Source of the DNA: Pseudomonas japonica
GTDB taxonomy: Bacteria > Pseudomonadota > Gammaproteobacteria > Pseudomonadales > Pseudomonadaceae
Assembly: GCF_900188455.1 (NCBI RefSeq)
Contig: NZ_FZOL01000006.1
Span: 62,001-126,000 of the forward strand
Direction of reading: 5' to 3'
Length of the DNA stretch: 64,000 nucleotides
Made by a program: the position numbers and the translations under genes. Within the stretch, counting starts at the first letter, position 1, and every line of letters begins with the position of its first letter. Shown piece by piece: positions 48,211 to 56,473 of the stretch. The notes under the pieces are model-generated. The model searched no databases. It saw only the letters and a program-made list of their open reading frames with translations, and was not told the origin of the DNA.

Positions 48211-48942
48211 ATGACCGACGTTATCAAAGCCTTCGAAGCCGAATGCGCAGCCGGCATCCACGCCCAGGGCCAGGACGAGCAGCTCAAGGGCCTGGCCCGG
48301 GACTTCTTCAACGAGTCGGCCAAGCACAAGTACAGCTACCACTTCTCCTGGATGGGCCGGCCGATCATCCAGCTGCCCCAGGACATGCTGGCGATGCAGG
48401 AGATCATCTGGCGGGTCAAGCCGGACCTGATCATCGAGTGCGGCATCGCCCACGGCGGTTCGATCATCTACTACGCCTCGCTGCTGGAGCTGCAGGGACA
48501 TGGCGAGGTGCTGGGCATCGATCTGGACATCCGTCCGCACAACCGCGACGCCATCGAAAGCCATCAGATGGCCAAGCGCATCTCGATGATCGAGGGTTCG
48601 AGCATCGATCCGGCCGTGGTCGAGCAGGTGCGCGCGATCGCCGAAGGCAAGAAGGTCATCCTCGTGCTGGACTCCAACCACACCCATGAGCACGTCCTCG
48701 AAGAGCTGCGCGCCTATGCGCCGCTGGTGGCGCTGGGCAGCTACTGCGTGGTGATGGACACCGTGGTCGAGGACATGCCGGCGGAGTTCTTCCCGGACCG
48801 TCCGTGGGGGCCGGGGGACAACCCGAAGACCGCGGTCTGGGCCTACCTGAAGGAAAACAGCGACTTCGAGATCGACCAGCAGATGCAGGACAAGCTGCTG
48901 ATCAGCGTCGCCCCGGATGGCTATCTGCGCCGGGTGCGCTGA
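48211..48942 (+). CDS. CmcI/cephalosporin hydroxylase-family methyltransferase
   Basis: The 243-residue protein (MTDVIKAFEAEC start) has the SAM-binding core IIECGIAHGGSIIYYASLLELQ and the metal-site segment VLDSNHTHEHVLEELRAYAPLV. Family members include rhamnosyl O-methyltransferases as well as CmcI; despite the family name, hydroxylation is not expected. An upstream in-frame ATG at 48187 overlaps the previous stop (ATGA) and would add eight residues, but AGAGAG lies before 48211. It closes the CDP-sugar operon, giving three methyltransferase-type genes there. Confidence 0.83.
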   Translation: MTDVIKAFEAECAAGIHAQGQDEQLKGLARDFFNESAKHKYSYHFSWMGRPIIQLPQDMLAMQEIIWRVKPDLIIECGIAHGGSIIYYASLLELQGHGEVLGIDLDIRPHNRDAIESHQMAKRISMIEGSSIDPAVVEQVRAIAEGKKVILVLDSNHTHEHVLEELRAYAPLVALGSYCVVMDTVVEDMPAEFFPDRPWGPGDNPKTAVWAYLKENSDFEIDQQMQDKLLISVAPDGYLRRVR

Positions 48943-48957
48943 AGCCGTTCATTTGAT

Positions 48958-49008
48958 GGCCTCATCGCCACCTGATCTGTAGGAGCGGGCGTTGCCCGCG
49001 ATGAGGCC
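48958..49008. repeat. REP palindrome between CmcI-like gene and second glycosyltransferase
   Basis: GGCCTCATCG (48958-48967) faces CGATGAGGCC (48999-49008), and the right half includes TGTAGGAGCGGGCGTTGCCC. The core is the same as in the element upstream of flgF. It ends 37 bp before the next start codon. Confidence 0.8.
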
Positions 49009-49044
49009 CTGAAGATCACCGCCGATTTCCCGTCAGGTACCGAC

Positions 49045-51924
49045 ATGCCTAGCCCTATCCTGAATACCCAGTTCACCCTGGTCATGCTGACCCACAAGCG
49101 CCCGGGCTTCCTGCGTCGCGCCCTGCAGTACTACAAGGACTTTCCGGGGACCCTGCTGGTCCTGGATTCCTCCCCCGAGCCTGCCGCCGGTGTCGCCGAG
49201 CGCTTCCCGCGGGTCGACTACCGCCACCTGCCACAGTTCGACTACCAGGGCTTCCAGGCCAAGATCCAGTACGGCCTGGGCCTGGTGACCACGCCGTACA
49301 TGGCCATGGTGGCGGATGACGATTTCATCCTGCCGCAGGCCATCGCCGAGTCGCTGGACTTCCTCGAGGCCCACCCGGACTACGGTATCTGCCAGGGCTA
49401 CAGCATGATGTACCTGGCCGAAGCCGGGCACATCAACTACTACCGCCGCGACAAGAAGCTCGGCCAGGAAGACTACGCCAGCGACGATCCGCGCCAGCGC
49501 ATCCTCGATTACCTGTACGCCTTCATCCCGCCGTTCTATGCGGTGACCCGCACCGCGCTGCTGCAGGACTGGATCGCGCAGATTCCGCCGAAACTGCGCT
49601 TCGAATGGCTGGAGATCAGCCATGTCTGGTTCCTCCTGGCCAGCGCCAAGGCGCGCCTGCTGCCGATTCCCTACGCGCTGCGCGAGGCCAACTACGGTGC
49701 CTCCGAGCACAACACCGAGGTCACCTACGCCCTGGCCCTGCCGGACCCGGTCTCGGTGGCCAGCCGCGAGGAGTTCACCGAGGTCCTGGCTGGCCTGGAC
49801 ACGCCGCTCAAGGGTGAGCGCGAGCAACTGCGCGCCTTTGCCCGGCAGAGCTTCGCGCTGACGTACGAGGGCCTGGCGGGCGGGCGCTCGCTGACCATCG
49901 AGGCGATCTTCTCGTCCGTCGTCAACGGCCCGGGCGAGGCACCGACCCGCTCGTTCCTGCCGACCCAGTACGTCGACCTGCCGTTCTACAACCAGGCCTT
50001 CTTCGAGCGGCTGGACGAGATCGAATTCCTCCTCCACGCCATGCCCGCCGGGCGCCTGCAACAGGAAAAACTGGAGCCGCTGTGGCTGCAGCAGGAGCGT
50101 CTGCTCGCCGAGCGCGGCGACGACCACGCGCACAGCCGCATCGTGCGTGCCCGCCACGCGCTGGAGATCGCGCCGTACAACCTGAAGGTGGTCAGGCACC
50201 TCGCCGAACTGCTGCACGACAACGGCGAAACCGAGGAAGCCGACAAGCTGCGCGGCTGGGCACGGCGCCTGGAAGCGGTGGCCAGCGATGGCGGTCGCGC
50301 GCTGCTCAGTGCCCAGCCCTCCGGGCGCCTGCTCGACTGGCTGGAGACGCGCCAGCCCGAGCAGAGCGTGCGCGAAGCCGTCAGCGCGCACCTCGGGCAG
50401 CATCAGGGTGGTCCGCAGATCGGCATTCTCCTGCTCAACCTGGAGCACGACGAAGCCAAATTGCAGGCGACCTTCGACAGCCTGCTCGGCGGGGTCAGCC
50501 GCTCGTTCCGCATCGTCGTGTTCACCACCGGCGCGCTGCCGGCGATGACCACCCTGCAGCAGACCCTGCACTTCGTGCGGGTGAGCAAGGACGACTATGT
50601 CGACAAGATCAACCAGATCGCCCGGCAGATGTCCTGCGACTGGCTGATGCTGGCCGAGGCGGGTGACGAGTTCACCAGCACCGGTCTGCTGCGTGCCGGC
50701 CTGGAGTTGCTCGACGCGCCGGACTGCCGTGCGGTGGCGGTGGACGAGATCCAGCAACTGGGTGGCGGTGCCTGGCGCGAGGTGCTGCGCCCGGGGATCA
50801 ACCTCGACTTGCTGCAGAGCCTGCCGGTGCTGATGGCGCGGCACTGGCTGGTGCGCCGCGAGGTGCTGCTGGAGGCAGGCGGCTTCGCCAGCGAATTCAG
50901 CGATGCGCTGGAATACGAACTGCTCCTGCGCCTGATCGAGAAAGGTGGCCTGAACGGCCTGGCCCACCTCGACGAGCCACTGCTGATCAGCCCCGCCCCG
51001 GAACTCAAGCACAACGAGCATGCCCGTCAGGCTCTGGCCCGGCACCTGTCCGGACGTGGCTACAAGGCTCAGGTCAGTTCGGCGCAGCCGGGTGCCCTGC
51101 GCGTCGACTACCGCCATCTGGAGCGGCCGCAGGTATCGATCATCCTGCGCAGCGAGGACAACCAGCAGGCCCTGCAGCGCTGTCTGGAAAGCATCCTCCA
51201 GCGCACCCGCTACATGCGTTACGAGGTGCTGATCGCCGACAACGCCAGTCAGTCGCCGCAGCATCTGCAATGGCTGGAGCAACTGCAGAAGCTCGGCGGA
51301 CGCGTGCGCGTGCTGCAAAGCCCGCAGCGTCTGAGTGGCGCGGCACTGATCAACGCCGCCAGCGCCGAAGTCGGTGGTGAATACCTGGTGCTGCTGGCCG
51401 CCGATGCCGAGGTGGTCAACGCCAACTGGCTGGAGCTGCTGCTCAACCAGGCGCAGCGTCCGGAAGTCGGTGTGGTCGGCGCCAAGCTGGTGGACGAGCA
51501 CGGCAAGGTCACCCAGGGCGGCCTGATGCTCGGCGCCGACGGCGTGCGGGCGGCGCATGTCGGCCTGGCCAAGGGTGAAACCGGCTACCTCGGCCAGGCC
51601 GGGGTGGAACAGAACTACCCGGCGGTTTCGGCGGCTTGCCTGATGGTGCGCAGCGAAGTGTTCCGTGCCCTCGGCGGGCTGGACGAAGAGGCCTTCGCCG
51701 ACAGCTATGCCGATGTCGACCTGTGCCTGAAAGTCGCCGATGCCGGTCTGTTGACCGTGTGGACGCCACAGGTCCAGGTGATCCATCCGGGCCTGCTGCC
51801 GGACGATGCCGTGGCGCTCGCCGCCCTGCGCCAGAAGTGGAGTGGCCTGTGGCACAGCGCTGCCCACGACCGCAGCCTGACGCCGGCCAACGCCGCGTTC
51901 GACTGGAAAGCCCTGATCGGCTGA
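49045..51924 (+). CDS. second multi-domain glycosyltransferase, 959 aa (Fgt2-like)
   Basis: The N-terminal domain (1-320) is of the TIGR00180 type (FTLVMLTHKRPGFLRRALQYY ... MVADDDFILPQAIAESL). A linker and middle domain cover about 430-680. The C-terminal GT2 domain (about 693-930) starts PQVSIILRSEDNQQALQRCLESIL and contains DLCLKVADAGLLTVWTPQVQV. The middle and C-terminal parts are clearly related to residues 450-830 of the 38765 product. It probably extends the flagellin glycan. The position between the CDP-sugar and pseudaminic acid operons suggests it uses one of these donors. No promoter was identified. Confidence 0.84.
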   Translation: MPSPILNTQFTLVMLTHKRPGFLRRALQYYKDFPGTLLVLDSSPEPAAGVAERFPRVDYRHLPQFDYQGFQAKIQYGLGLVTTPYMAMVADDDFILPQAIAESLDFLEAHPDYGICQGYSMMYLAEAGHINYYRRDKKLGQEDYASDDPRQRILDYLYAFIPPFYAVTRTALLQDWIAQIPPKLRFEWLEISHVWFLLASAKARLLPIPYALREANYGASEHNTEVTYALALPDPVSVASREEFTEVLAGLDTPLKGEREQLRAFARQSFALTYEGLAGGRSLTIEAIFSSVVNGPGEAPTRSFLPTQYVDLPFYNQAFFERLDEIEFLLHAMPAGRLQQEKLEPLWLQQERLLAERGDDHAHSRIVRARHALEIAPYNLKVVRHLAELLHDNGETEEADKLRGWARRLEAVASDGGRALLSAQPSGRLLDWLETRQPEQSVREAVSAHLGQHQGGPQIGILLLNLEHDEAKLQATFDSLLGGVSRSFRIVVFTTGALPAMTTLQQTLHFVRVSKDDYVDKINQIARQMSCDWLMLAEAGDEFTSTGLLRAGLELLDAPDCRAVAVDEIQQLGGGAWREVLRPGINLDLLQSLPVLMARHWLVRREVLLEAGGFASEFSDALEYELLLRLIEKGGLNGLAHLDEPLLISPAPELKHNEHARQALARHLSGRGYKAQVSSAQPGALRVDYRHLERPQVSIILRSEDNQQALQRCLESILQRTRYMRYEVLIADNASQSPQHLQWLEQLQKLGGRVRVLQSPQRLSGAALINAASAEVGGEYLVLLAADAEVVNANWLELLLNQAQRPEVGVVGAKLVDEHGKVTQGGLMLGADGVRAAHVGLAKGETGYLGQAGVEQNYPAVSAACLMVRSEVFRALGGLDEEAFADSYADVDLCLKVADAGLLTVWTPQVQVIHPGLLPDDAVALAALRQKWSGLWHSAAHDRSLTPANAAFDWKALIG

Positions 51925-52078
51925 AACGGCGCGATGGCCAGGGAGTGGCCTGACTCTTGCTTCGCGCTTGGGTAAACAGGGCAGAGGTCAGAAAAACGTT
52001 GGTTTTCCGCCCTCCGCCCACTGCGAGTTCCGGTCGTCGCCCCATCCCCCGGGGCGGCGACCCTGCCAGGATTCAGGC

Positions 52079-53413
52079 ATGTTCGACGACAAGTCCCTCT
52101 TTACTTCCAGCGTCATCGGCGCGTTCGGCCGCACGCTGTCCGGCGCGTCGGTGGAACTGGCCGGCAGCCTGGCCGCGCCATTGCCGTCGGCGAGCGTCAG
52201 CCGGATGCCGCTGGCCGAGAGGTGCCTGCCGGTCGAACCGGCCACGAACATTCCCTATGGCCGGCAGAACGTCGATCAGGCCGATATCGATGCCGTGGTC
52301 GAGGTGCTGCGTTCCGACTGGCTGACCCAGGGTCCGACCCTGGAGCGTTTCGAGCTGGCGGTGGCCGAACGCTGCCGCGCCGCTCATGCGGTGGCGGTCA
52401 GCAATGCCACCGCCGGCCTGCACCTGGCCTGCCTGGCCGCCGGGCTCGGCGCCGGCGACTGGCTGTGGACCAGTCCCAACAGTTTCGTCGCCTCGGCCAA
52501 CTGCGCGCGCTACTGTGGCGCCGCGGTGGATTTCGTCGATATCGACCCGCTGACCTGGAACCTCGACGTCCGTGCCCTGGCGCGCAAGCTGGAGCTGGCC
52601 CGCGACGCGGGGCGTCTGCCCAGGGTGCTGGTTGCGGTGGCGTTCTCCGGACAGAGCTGCGACATGGCCGAGATCGCCCGCCTGGCCCGTGAATACGGGT
52701 TCCGCGTGATCGAGGATGCCGCCCATGCCTTTGGCGCCGACTATGCCGGCGAGCCGGTGGGCTGCGGTCGTCATGCCGACATGACGGTGTTCAGCTTCCA
52801 CCCGGTGAAGATCATCACCAGCGGCGAAGGCGGCATGGTCCTGTGCAACGATCCCGAACTGGCCCGGCACCTGCGCGGCCTGCGCAGCCACGGTATCACC
52901 CGCGATCCGGCGCGGATGAGCGAAGCCACCCATGGCGACTGGTACTACCAGCAGACCGAACTGGGCTTCAATTACCGCATGTGCGACATCCAGGCCGCCC
53001 TCGGCCTGTCGCAGTTGCGCCGGCTCGACGCCTTCCTCGAGCGCCGCCGCCAACTGGCGGCGCGCTACCAGCGCCTGTTGGCCGGCCTGCCGCTGCAGTT
53101 GCCGACGGCGCAGGCCGATGCGCATTCGGCCTGGCATCTCTACGTGGTGCGCCTGCATGAGCACCTCGAGGGCCATCATCGTGCGGTGTTCGACGGCCTG
53201 CGCGAGGCGGGCATCAACGTCAACCTGCACTACATCCCGATTCACCTGCAGCCGTACTACCGCGACCTCGGCTTCGCCCCCGGCGACTTCCCCGAGGCGG
53301 AGCGCTACTACCGCCAGGCCATCACCCTGCCGTTGTATCCGGACCTCAGCGAGGCCCAGCAGGATCGCGTGGTGGCGGTGCTCGCCGGGCTGTTGTCGGA
53401 GGTCCGGGCATGA
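52079..53413 (+). CDS. pseC: UDP-4-amino-4,6-dideoxy-N-acetyl-altrosamine transaminase with odd N-terminal extension
   Basis: The 444-residue protein contains the DegT/AHBA aminotransferase core from residue 58 (NIPYGRQNVDQADIDAVVEVL) to the end. The PLP lysine is Lys244 in FSFHPVKIITSGEGG. PseC adds the 4-amino group in pseudaminic acid synthesis. The first 57 residues are extra. They start MFDDKSLFTSSVIGAFGR, which resembles the first 18 residues of PseB (MFxDKSILITGGTGSFGR) but without the glycine-rich NAD motif. A CAGGA site supports the ATG at 52079; the ATG at 52207 (MPLAERC) is an alternative. The gene overlaps pseF by 4 bp. Confidence 0.88.
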   Translation: MFDDKSLFTSSVIGAFGRTLSGASVELAGSLAAPLPSASVSRMPLAERCLPVEPATNIPYGRQNVDQADIDAVVEVLRSDWLTQGPTLERFELAVAERCRAAHAVAVSNATAGLHLACLAAGLGAGDWLWTSPNSFVASANCARYCGAAVDFVDIDPLTWNLDVRALARKLELARDAGRLPRVLVAVAFSGQSCDMAEIARLAREYGFRVIEDAAHAFGADYAGEPVGCGRHADMTVFSFHPVKIITSGEGGMVLCNDPELARHLRGLRSHGITRDPARMSEATHGDWYYQQTELGFNYRMCDIQAALGLSQLRRLDAFLERRRQLAARYQRLLAGLPLQLPTAQADAHSAWHLYVVRLHEHLEGHHRAVFDGLREAGINVNLHYIPIHLQPYYRDLGFAPGDFPEAERYYRQAITLPLYPDLSEAQQDRVVAVLAGLLSEVRA

Positions 53414-54123
53414 GCGGCGCGGTGGCGATCATCCCGGCGCGCGGCGACAGCAAGCGGATCCCCGGCAAGAACCGCAAGCTGTTCCAGGGCGAGCCGATCA
53501 TGGCCTATTCGATCCGCGCCGCGCTGGGCAGCGGCCTGTTCGAGCGGGTGGTGGTCAGTACCGACGATCCGCTGATCGCCGACGTGGCCCGCGAGCTGGG
53601 TGCCGAGGTGCCGTTCATGCGCCCGGCGAACCTCGCCGACGACCATGCCAGTACCCTCGCGGTGATCCTGCACGCCTTGCGCGTCCTGGAAGAGCAGGGC
53701 TACTGGGCCGAACTGGCGTGCTGCGTGTATGCCACCGCGCCGCTGCTGCAGAAGCGCTACCTGCGCGCGGGCTACGAGACCCTGATGGCGCATCCGCGCA
53801 AGGACTACGCGTTTTCCGTCTGCAGCGTCGGCTTCCCGGTACAGCGGGCGCTGACCCTGACCGACGACGGCGCCCTGACGCCGCTGTATCCGCAGTACCG
53901 CGACACCCGCTCGCAGGACCTGCCCCATGCCTACCAGGATGCCGCCCAGTTCTACTGGGGACGCAGCGAGGCCTGGGTGCGTGGCGAGCCGCTGTTTTCC
54001 GAGCGCAGCCTGCCGGTGATGGTGCCGCGGCACCTGGTCCAGGACATCGACACCGAGGACGACTGGGTGCGCGCCGAATACCTGTACCGCGTGCTGCGCG
54101 ACGCCGGGGAACTGGACGATTGA
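53410..54123 (+). CDS. pseF: pseudaminic acid cytidylyltransferase
   Basis: The 237-residue protein has the CMP-sialic acid synthetase N-terminus (AIIPARGDSKRIPGKNRKLFQGEPIMAYSI) and DIDTEDDWVRAE at the C-terminus. It makes CMP-pseudaminic acid from CTP and the free sugar. Its ATG overlaps the pseC stop and its stop overlaps the pseG TTG. Confidence 0.93.
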   Translation: MSGAVAIIPARGDSKRIPGKNRKLFQGEPIMAYSIRAALGSGLFERVVVSTDDPLIADVARELGAEVPFMRPANLADDHASTLAVILHALRVLEEQGYWAELACCVYATAPLLQKRYLRAGYETLMAHPRKDYAFSVCSVGFPVQRALTLTDDGALTPLYPQYRDTRSQDLPHAYQDAAQFYWGRSEAWVRGEPLFSERSLPVMVPRHLVQDIDTEDDWVRAEYLYRVLRDAGELDD

Positions 54124-55190
54124 ACCTGCTGTTTCGCGTGGATGCTGGCAGTTCGCTGGGCATCGGCCATGTCGCCCGCTGCCTGACCCTGGCGGCGGAG
54201 CTGGTGGCCTGCGGGGCGAAAGTGGCCTTTGCCTGCCGGGAACTGGTCGGGCACCAGATGGCGCGTATCGCCGCGGCGGGGCATGAGGTCTTCGCCCTGT
54301 CGCCGGACACGGCGGACGAGATGCTGGCGCTGCGCGCGGTGTTGCCGCAAGGGGCGTTTTTCGACTGGATCGTCGTCGACCACTACCAGCTCGATGCAAC
54401 CTGGGAAACCGCGGCGCGCCAATGGGCGCGGCGGATCATGGCGATCGACGACCTGGCCGATCGCCCCCACGCCTGCGACCTGCTGCTGGATCAGAACTTC
54501 ACCGCCAGCGCCGCGCTCTACCAGGCGCTGCTGCCCGGCACCTGCCATCTGCTCGCCGGGCCGCGCTACGCCTTGCTGCGCCCGGCGTTTCGGCGCGAAC
54601 GCGAGGCGACGGCCGAGACGGCCCGGCGCGTGCTGGTCAGCTTCGGCGGTTTCGACCAGGCCGGCATGACCCTGAAAACCCTGCGGGCCCTGGCCGGCAT
54701 CGAGCGGGTCGCGGTGCAGTGCATCGCCGGCCAGGCCAGTGCCGACCTGGCGGCGCTGCGTGCCTTGGTCGAGCAGCAGCCTGGCTGGCAACTGCTGGCC
54801 TTCGTCGACGACCTGGCCGAGCGCATGGGCGCCGCCACGCTGTTCATCGGCGCTGGCGGCGGGACGACCTGGGAGCGCGCGGCCATGGGCCTGCCGAGCC
54901 TGTGCGTCAGCGTCGCCGACAACCAGGTGGCCAATGCCCAGGCCCTGGCCCGGGCGGGCGTGCATCGGTATCTGGGCGATGCCGGGCAGGCCACGGTGGA
55001 CGGGCTGCGCCAGGCCATCACCGTGCTGCTGGACAATGCGCCGCTGCGTCAACAATTCGCCGCGCGCAGTCGGCAACTGGTCGATGGCCTGGGCGCGCGC
55101 CGGGTCGCGGTGGCCTTGCTCACCGATCACTTACAGGCCGAGTGCCATTTCGAACGGGTATTGAAGGATTCGCAAGATGAGCAGTTTTGA
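54120..55190 (+). CDS. pseG: UDP-2,4-diacetamido-2,4,6-trideoxy-altropyranose hydrolase
   Basis: The 356-residue protein starts with TTG at a TTGA overlap with pseF; no ATG or GTG is suitably placed upstream. It has the PseG signatures FRVDAGSSLGIGHVARCLTLAAEL and the late IGAGGGTTWERAAMGLPSLC (UDP-binding). It cleaves UDP from the diacetamido sugar. No N-acetyltransferase (PseH) domain is fused. The last 14 bp overlap the pseI start. Confidence 0.91.
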   Translation: MNLLFRVDAGSSLGIGHVARCLTLAAELVACGAKVAFACRELVGHQMARIAAAGHEVFALSPDTADEMLALRAVLPQGAFFDWIVVDHYQLDATWETAARQWARRIMAIDDLADRPHACDLLLDQNFTASAALYQALLPGTCHLLAGPRYALLRPAFRREREATAETARRVLVSFGGFDQAGMTLKTLRALAGIERVAVQCIAGQASADLAALRALVEQQPGWQLLAFVDDLAERMGAATLFIGAGGGTTWERAAMGLPSLCVSVADNQVANAQALARAGVHRYLGDAGQATVDGLRQAITVLLDNAPLRQQFAARSRQLVDGLGARRVAVALLTDHLQAECHFERVLKDSQDEQF

Positions 55191-56229
55191 CATCGGCCAG
55201 CGCCGCGTCGGCGTCGAGGTCGCGCCCCTGGTGATCGCCGAGATGAGCGGCAACCACAACCAGTCCCTGGAGCGTGCGCTGCAGATCGTCGAGGCGGCGG
55301 CGAAAGCCGGGGCCCATGCGCTGAAACTGCAGACCTATACCGCCGATACCATGACCCTGGACCTGCGCCACGGCGAGTTCTTCATCGAAGACCCCAGCAG
55401 CCTGTGGGCCGGTTCGTCGTTGTACGAGCTGTACCAGAAGGCGCATACGCCATGGGATTGGCACGAGCCGATTTTCCGGCGCGCCCGCGAGCTGGGCATG
55501 CTGGCCTTCTCCACGCCGTTCGACGAAACCGCCGTGGACTTCCTCGAAAGCCTCGACGTTCCGGCCTACAAGATCGCCAGTTTCGAGAACACCGACCTGC
55601 CGCTGATCCGCAAGGTGGCCGCCACCGGCAAGCCGATGATCATCTCCACCGGCATGGCCAGCCTCGCCGAACTGGACGAAACCGTGCGCGCCGCGCGCGA
55701 GGCCGGCTGTCGCGACCTGGTCCTGCTCAAATGCACCAGCACCTATCCGGCCAGTCCGGAAAACAGCAACGTGCGAACCATTCCGCACCTGCGCGAACTG
55801 TTCGGCTGCGAGGTCGGCCTGTCCGATCACACCCTCGGCGTCGGTGGCGCGGTGGCGGCCGTGGCGCTGGGGGCCAGTGTGGTGGAAAAACATTTCACCC
55901 TGGATCGTGCCGAGGGCGGCGTGGATGCGGCGTTTTCCCTGGAACCGGCGGAAATGGCCGGGCTGGTGCAGGAAACCGAGCGCGCCTGGCTGGCCCTGGG
56001 CCAGGTCAACTACGGTGCCAGCCAGGCCGAACAGGCCTCGAAACGCTTCCGCCGCTCGCTCTACGTGGTCCGCGACATGGCTGCCGGCGAGGCGTTCGAC
56101 CGCAGCAACGTGCGCGCCATTCGCCCGGGGCTGGGTCTTGCGCCCAAACATCTGGATTCCCTGCTCGGGCGCAAGGCCCGGCAGCCGCTGAAACGCGGCA
56201 CGGCACTCGACTGGTCGCTCGTCGAATAG
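55177..56229 (+). CDS. pseI: pseudaminic acid synthase
   Basis: The 350-residue NeuB-family enzyme has the N-terminal TIM barrel (PLVIAEMSGNHNQSLERALQIVEAAAKAGAHALKLQTY), the KCTSTYPA motif and ASVVEKHFTLDRA. A C-terminal antifreeze-like SAF domain is present (RSLYVVRDMAAGEAFDRSNVRAIRPGLGL). It condenses the trideoxy sugar with PEP. It is the last gene of the pse operon. Confidence 0.94.
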   Translation: MSSFDIGQRRVGVEVAPLVIAEMSGNHNQSLERALQIVEAAAKAGAHALKLQTYTADTMTLDLRHGEFFIEDPSSLWAGSSLYELYQKAHTPWDWHEPIFRRARELGMLAFSTPFDETAVDFLESLDVPAYKIASFENTDLPLIRKVAATGKPMIISTGMASLAELDETVRAAREAGCRDLVLLKCTSTYPASPENSNVRTIPHLRELFGCEVGLSDHTLGVGGAVAAVALGASVVEKHFTLDRAEGGVDAAFSLEPAEMAGLVQETERAWLALGQVNYGASQAEQASKRFRRSLYVVRDMAAGEAFDRSNVRAIRPGLGLAPKHLDSLLGRKARQPLKRGTALDWSLVE

Positions 56230-56473
56230 GGCTCGCGCCTCTCTGGCGCGCGCTCTGACTGGGCGCGCCCTAGGAAAATATGCCATTGTCTGGGAAAATC
56301 CGTGACCTATCGGTCAGAACGGACATCTGTGTCTCTATCGTTGATGGAAGTGGCGGGCCGTGTCACCGCCATTTCCACTGCCGCCCAGTTCAGCGGGCGG
56401 TGGGAATCCCTGTTTTCTGGCGCCTCTCGAATCATGCGAGCGGTGATCTTCAGCAGTTTTTCATTGGGAAGCC

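Noticed and set aside
49033-51867. 944-codon minus-strand frame under the second glycosyltransferase
   Set aside because: Same reason: codon-bias shadow with no recognisable domain.
52932-54119. long upstream extension of the pseG reading frame over pseC and pseF
   Set aside because: The PseG fold starts at NLLFRVDAG. The extension lies in another frame of pseC and pseF, which are intact.
56227-56271. terminator after pseI
   Set aside because: TAGGGC...GCGCGCCCTA can pair loosely, but the stem is interrupted and no T-run follows.
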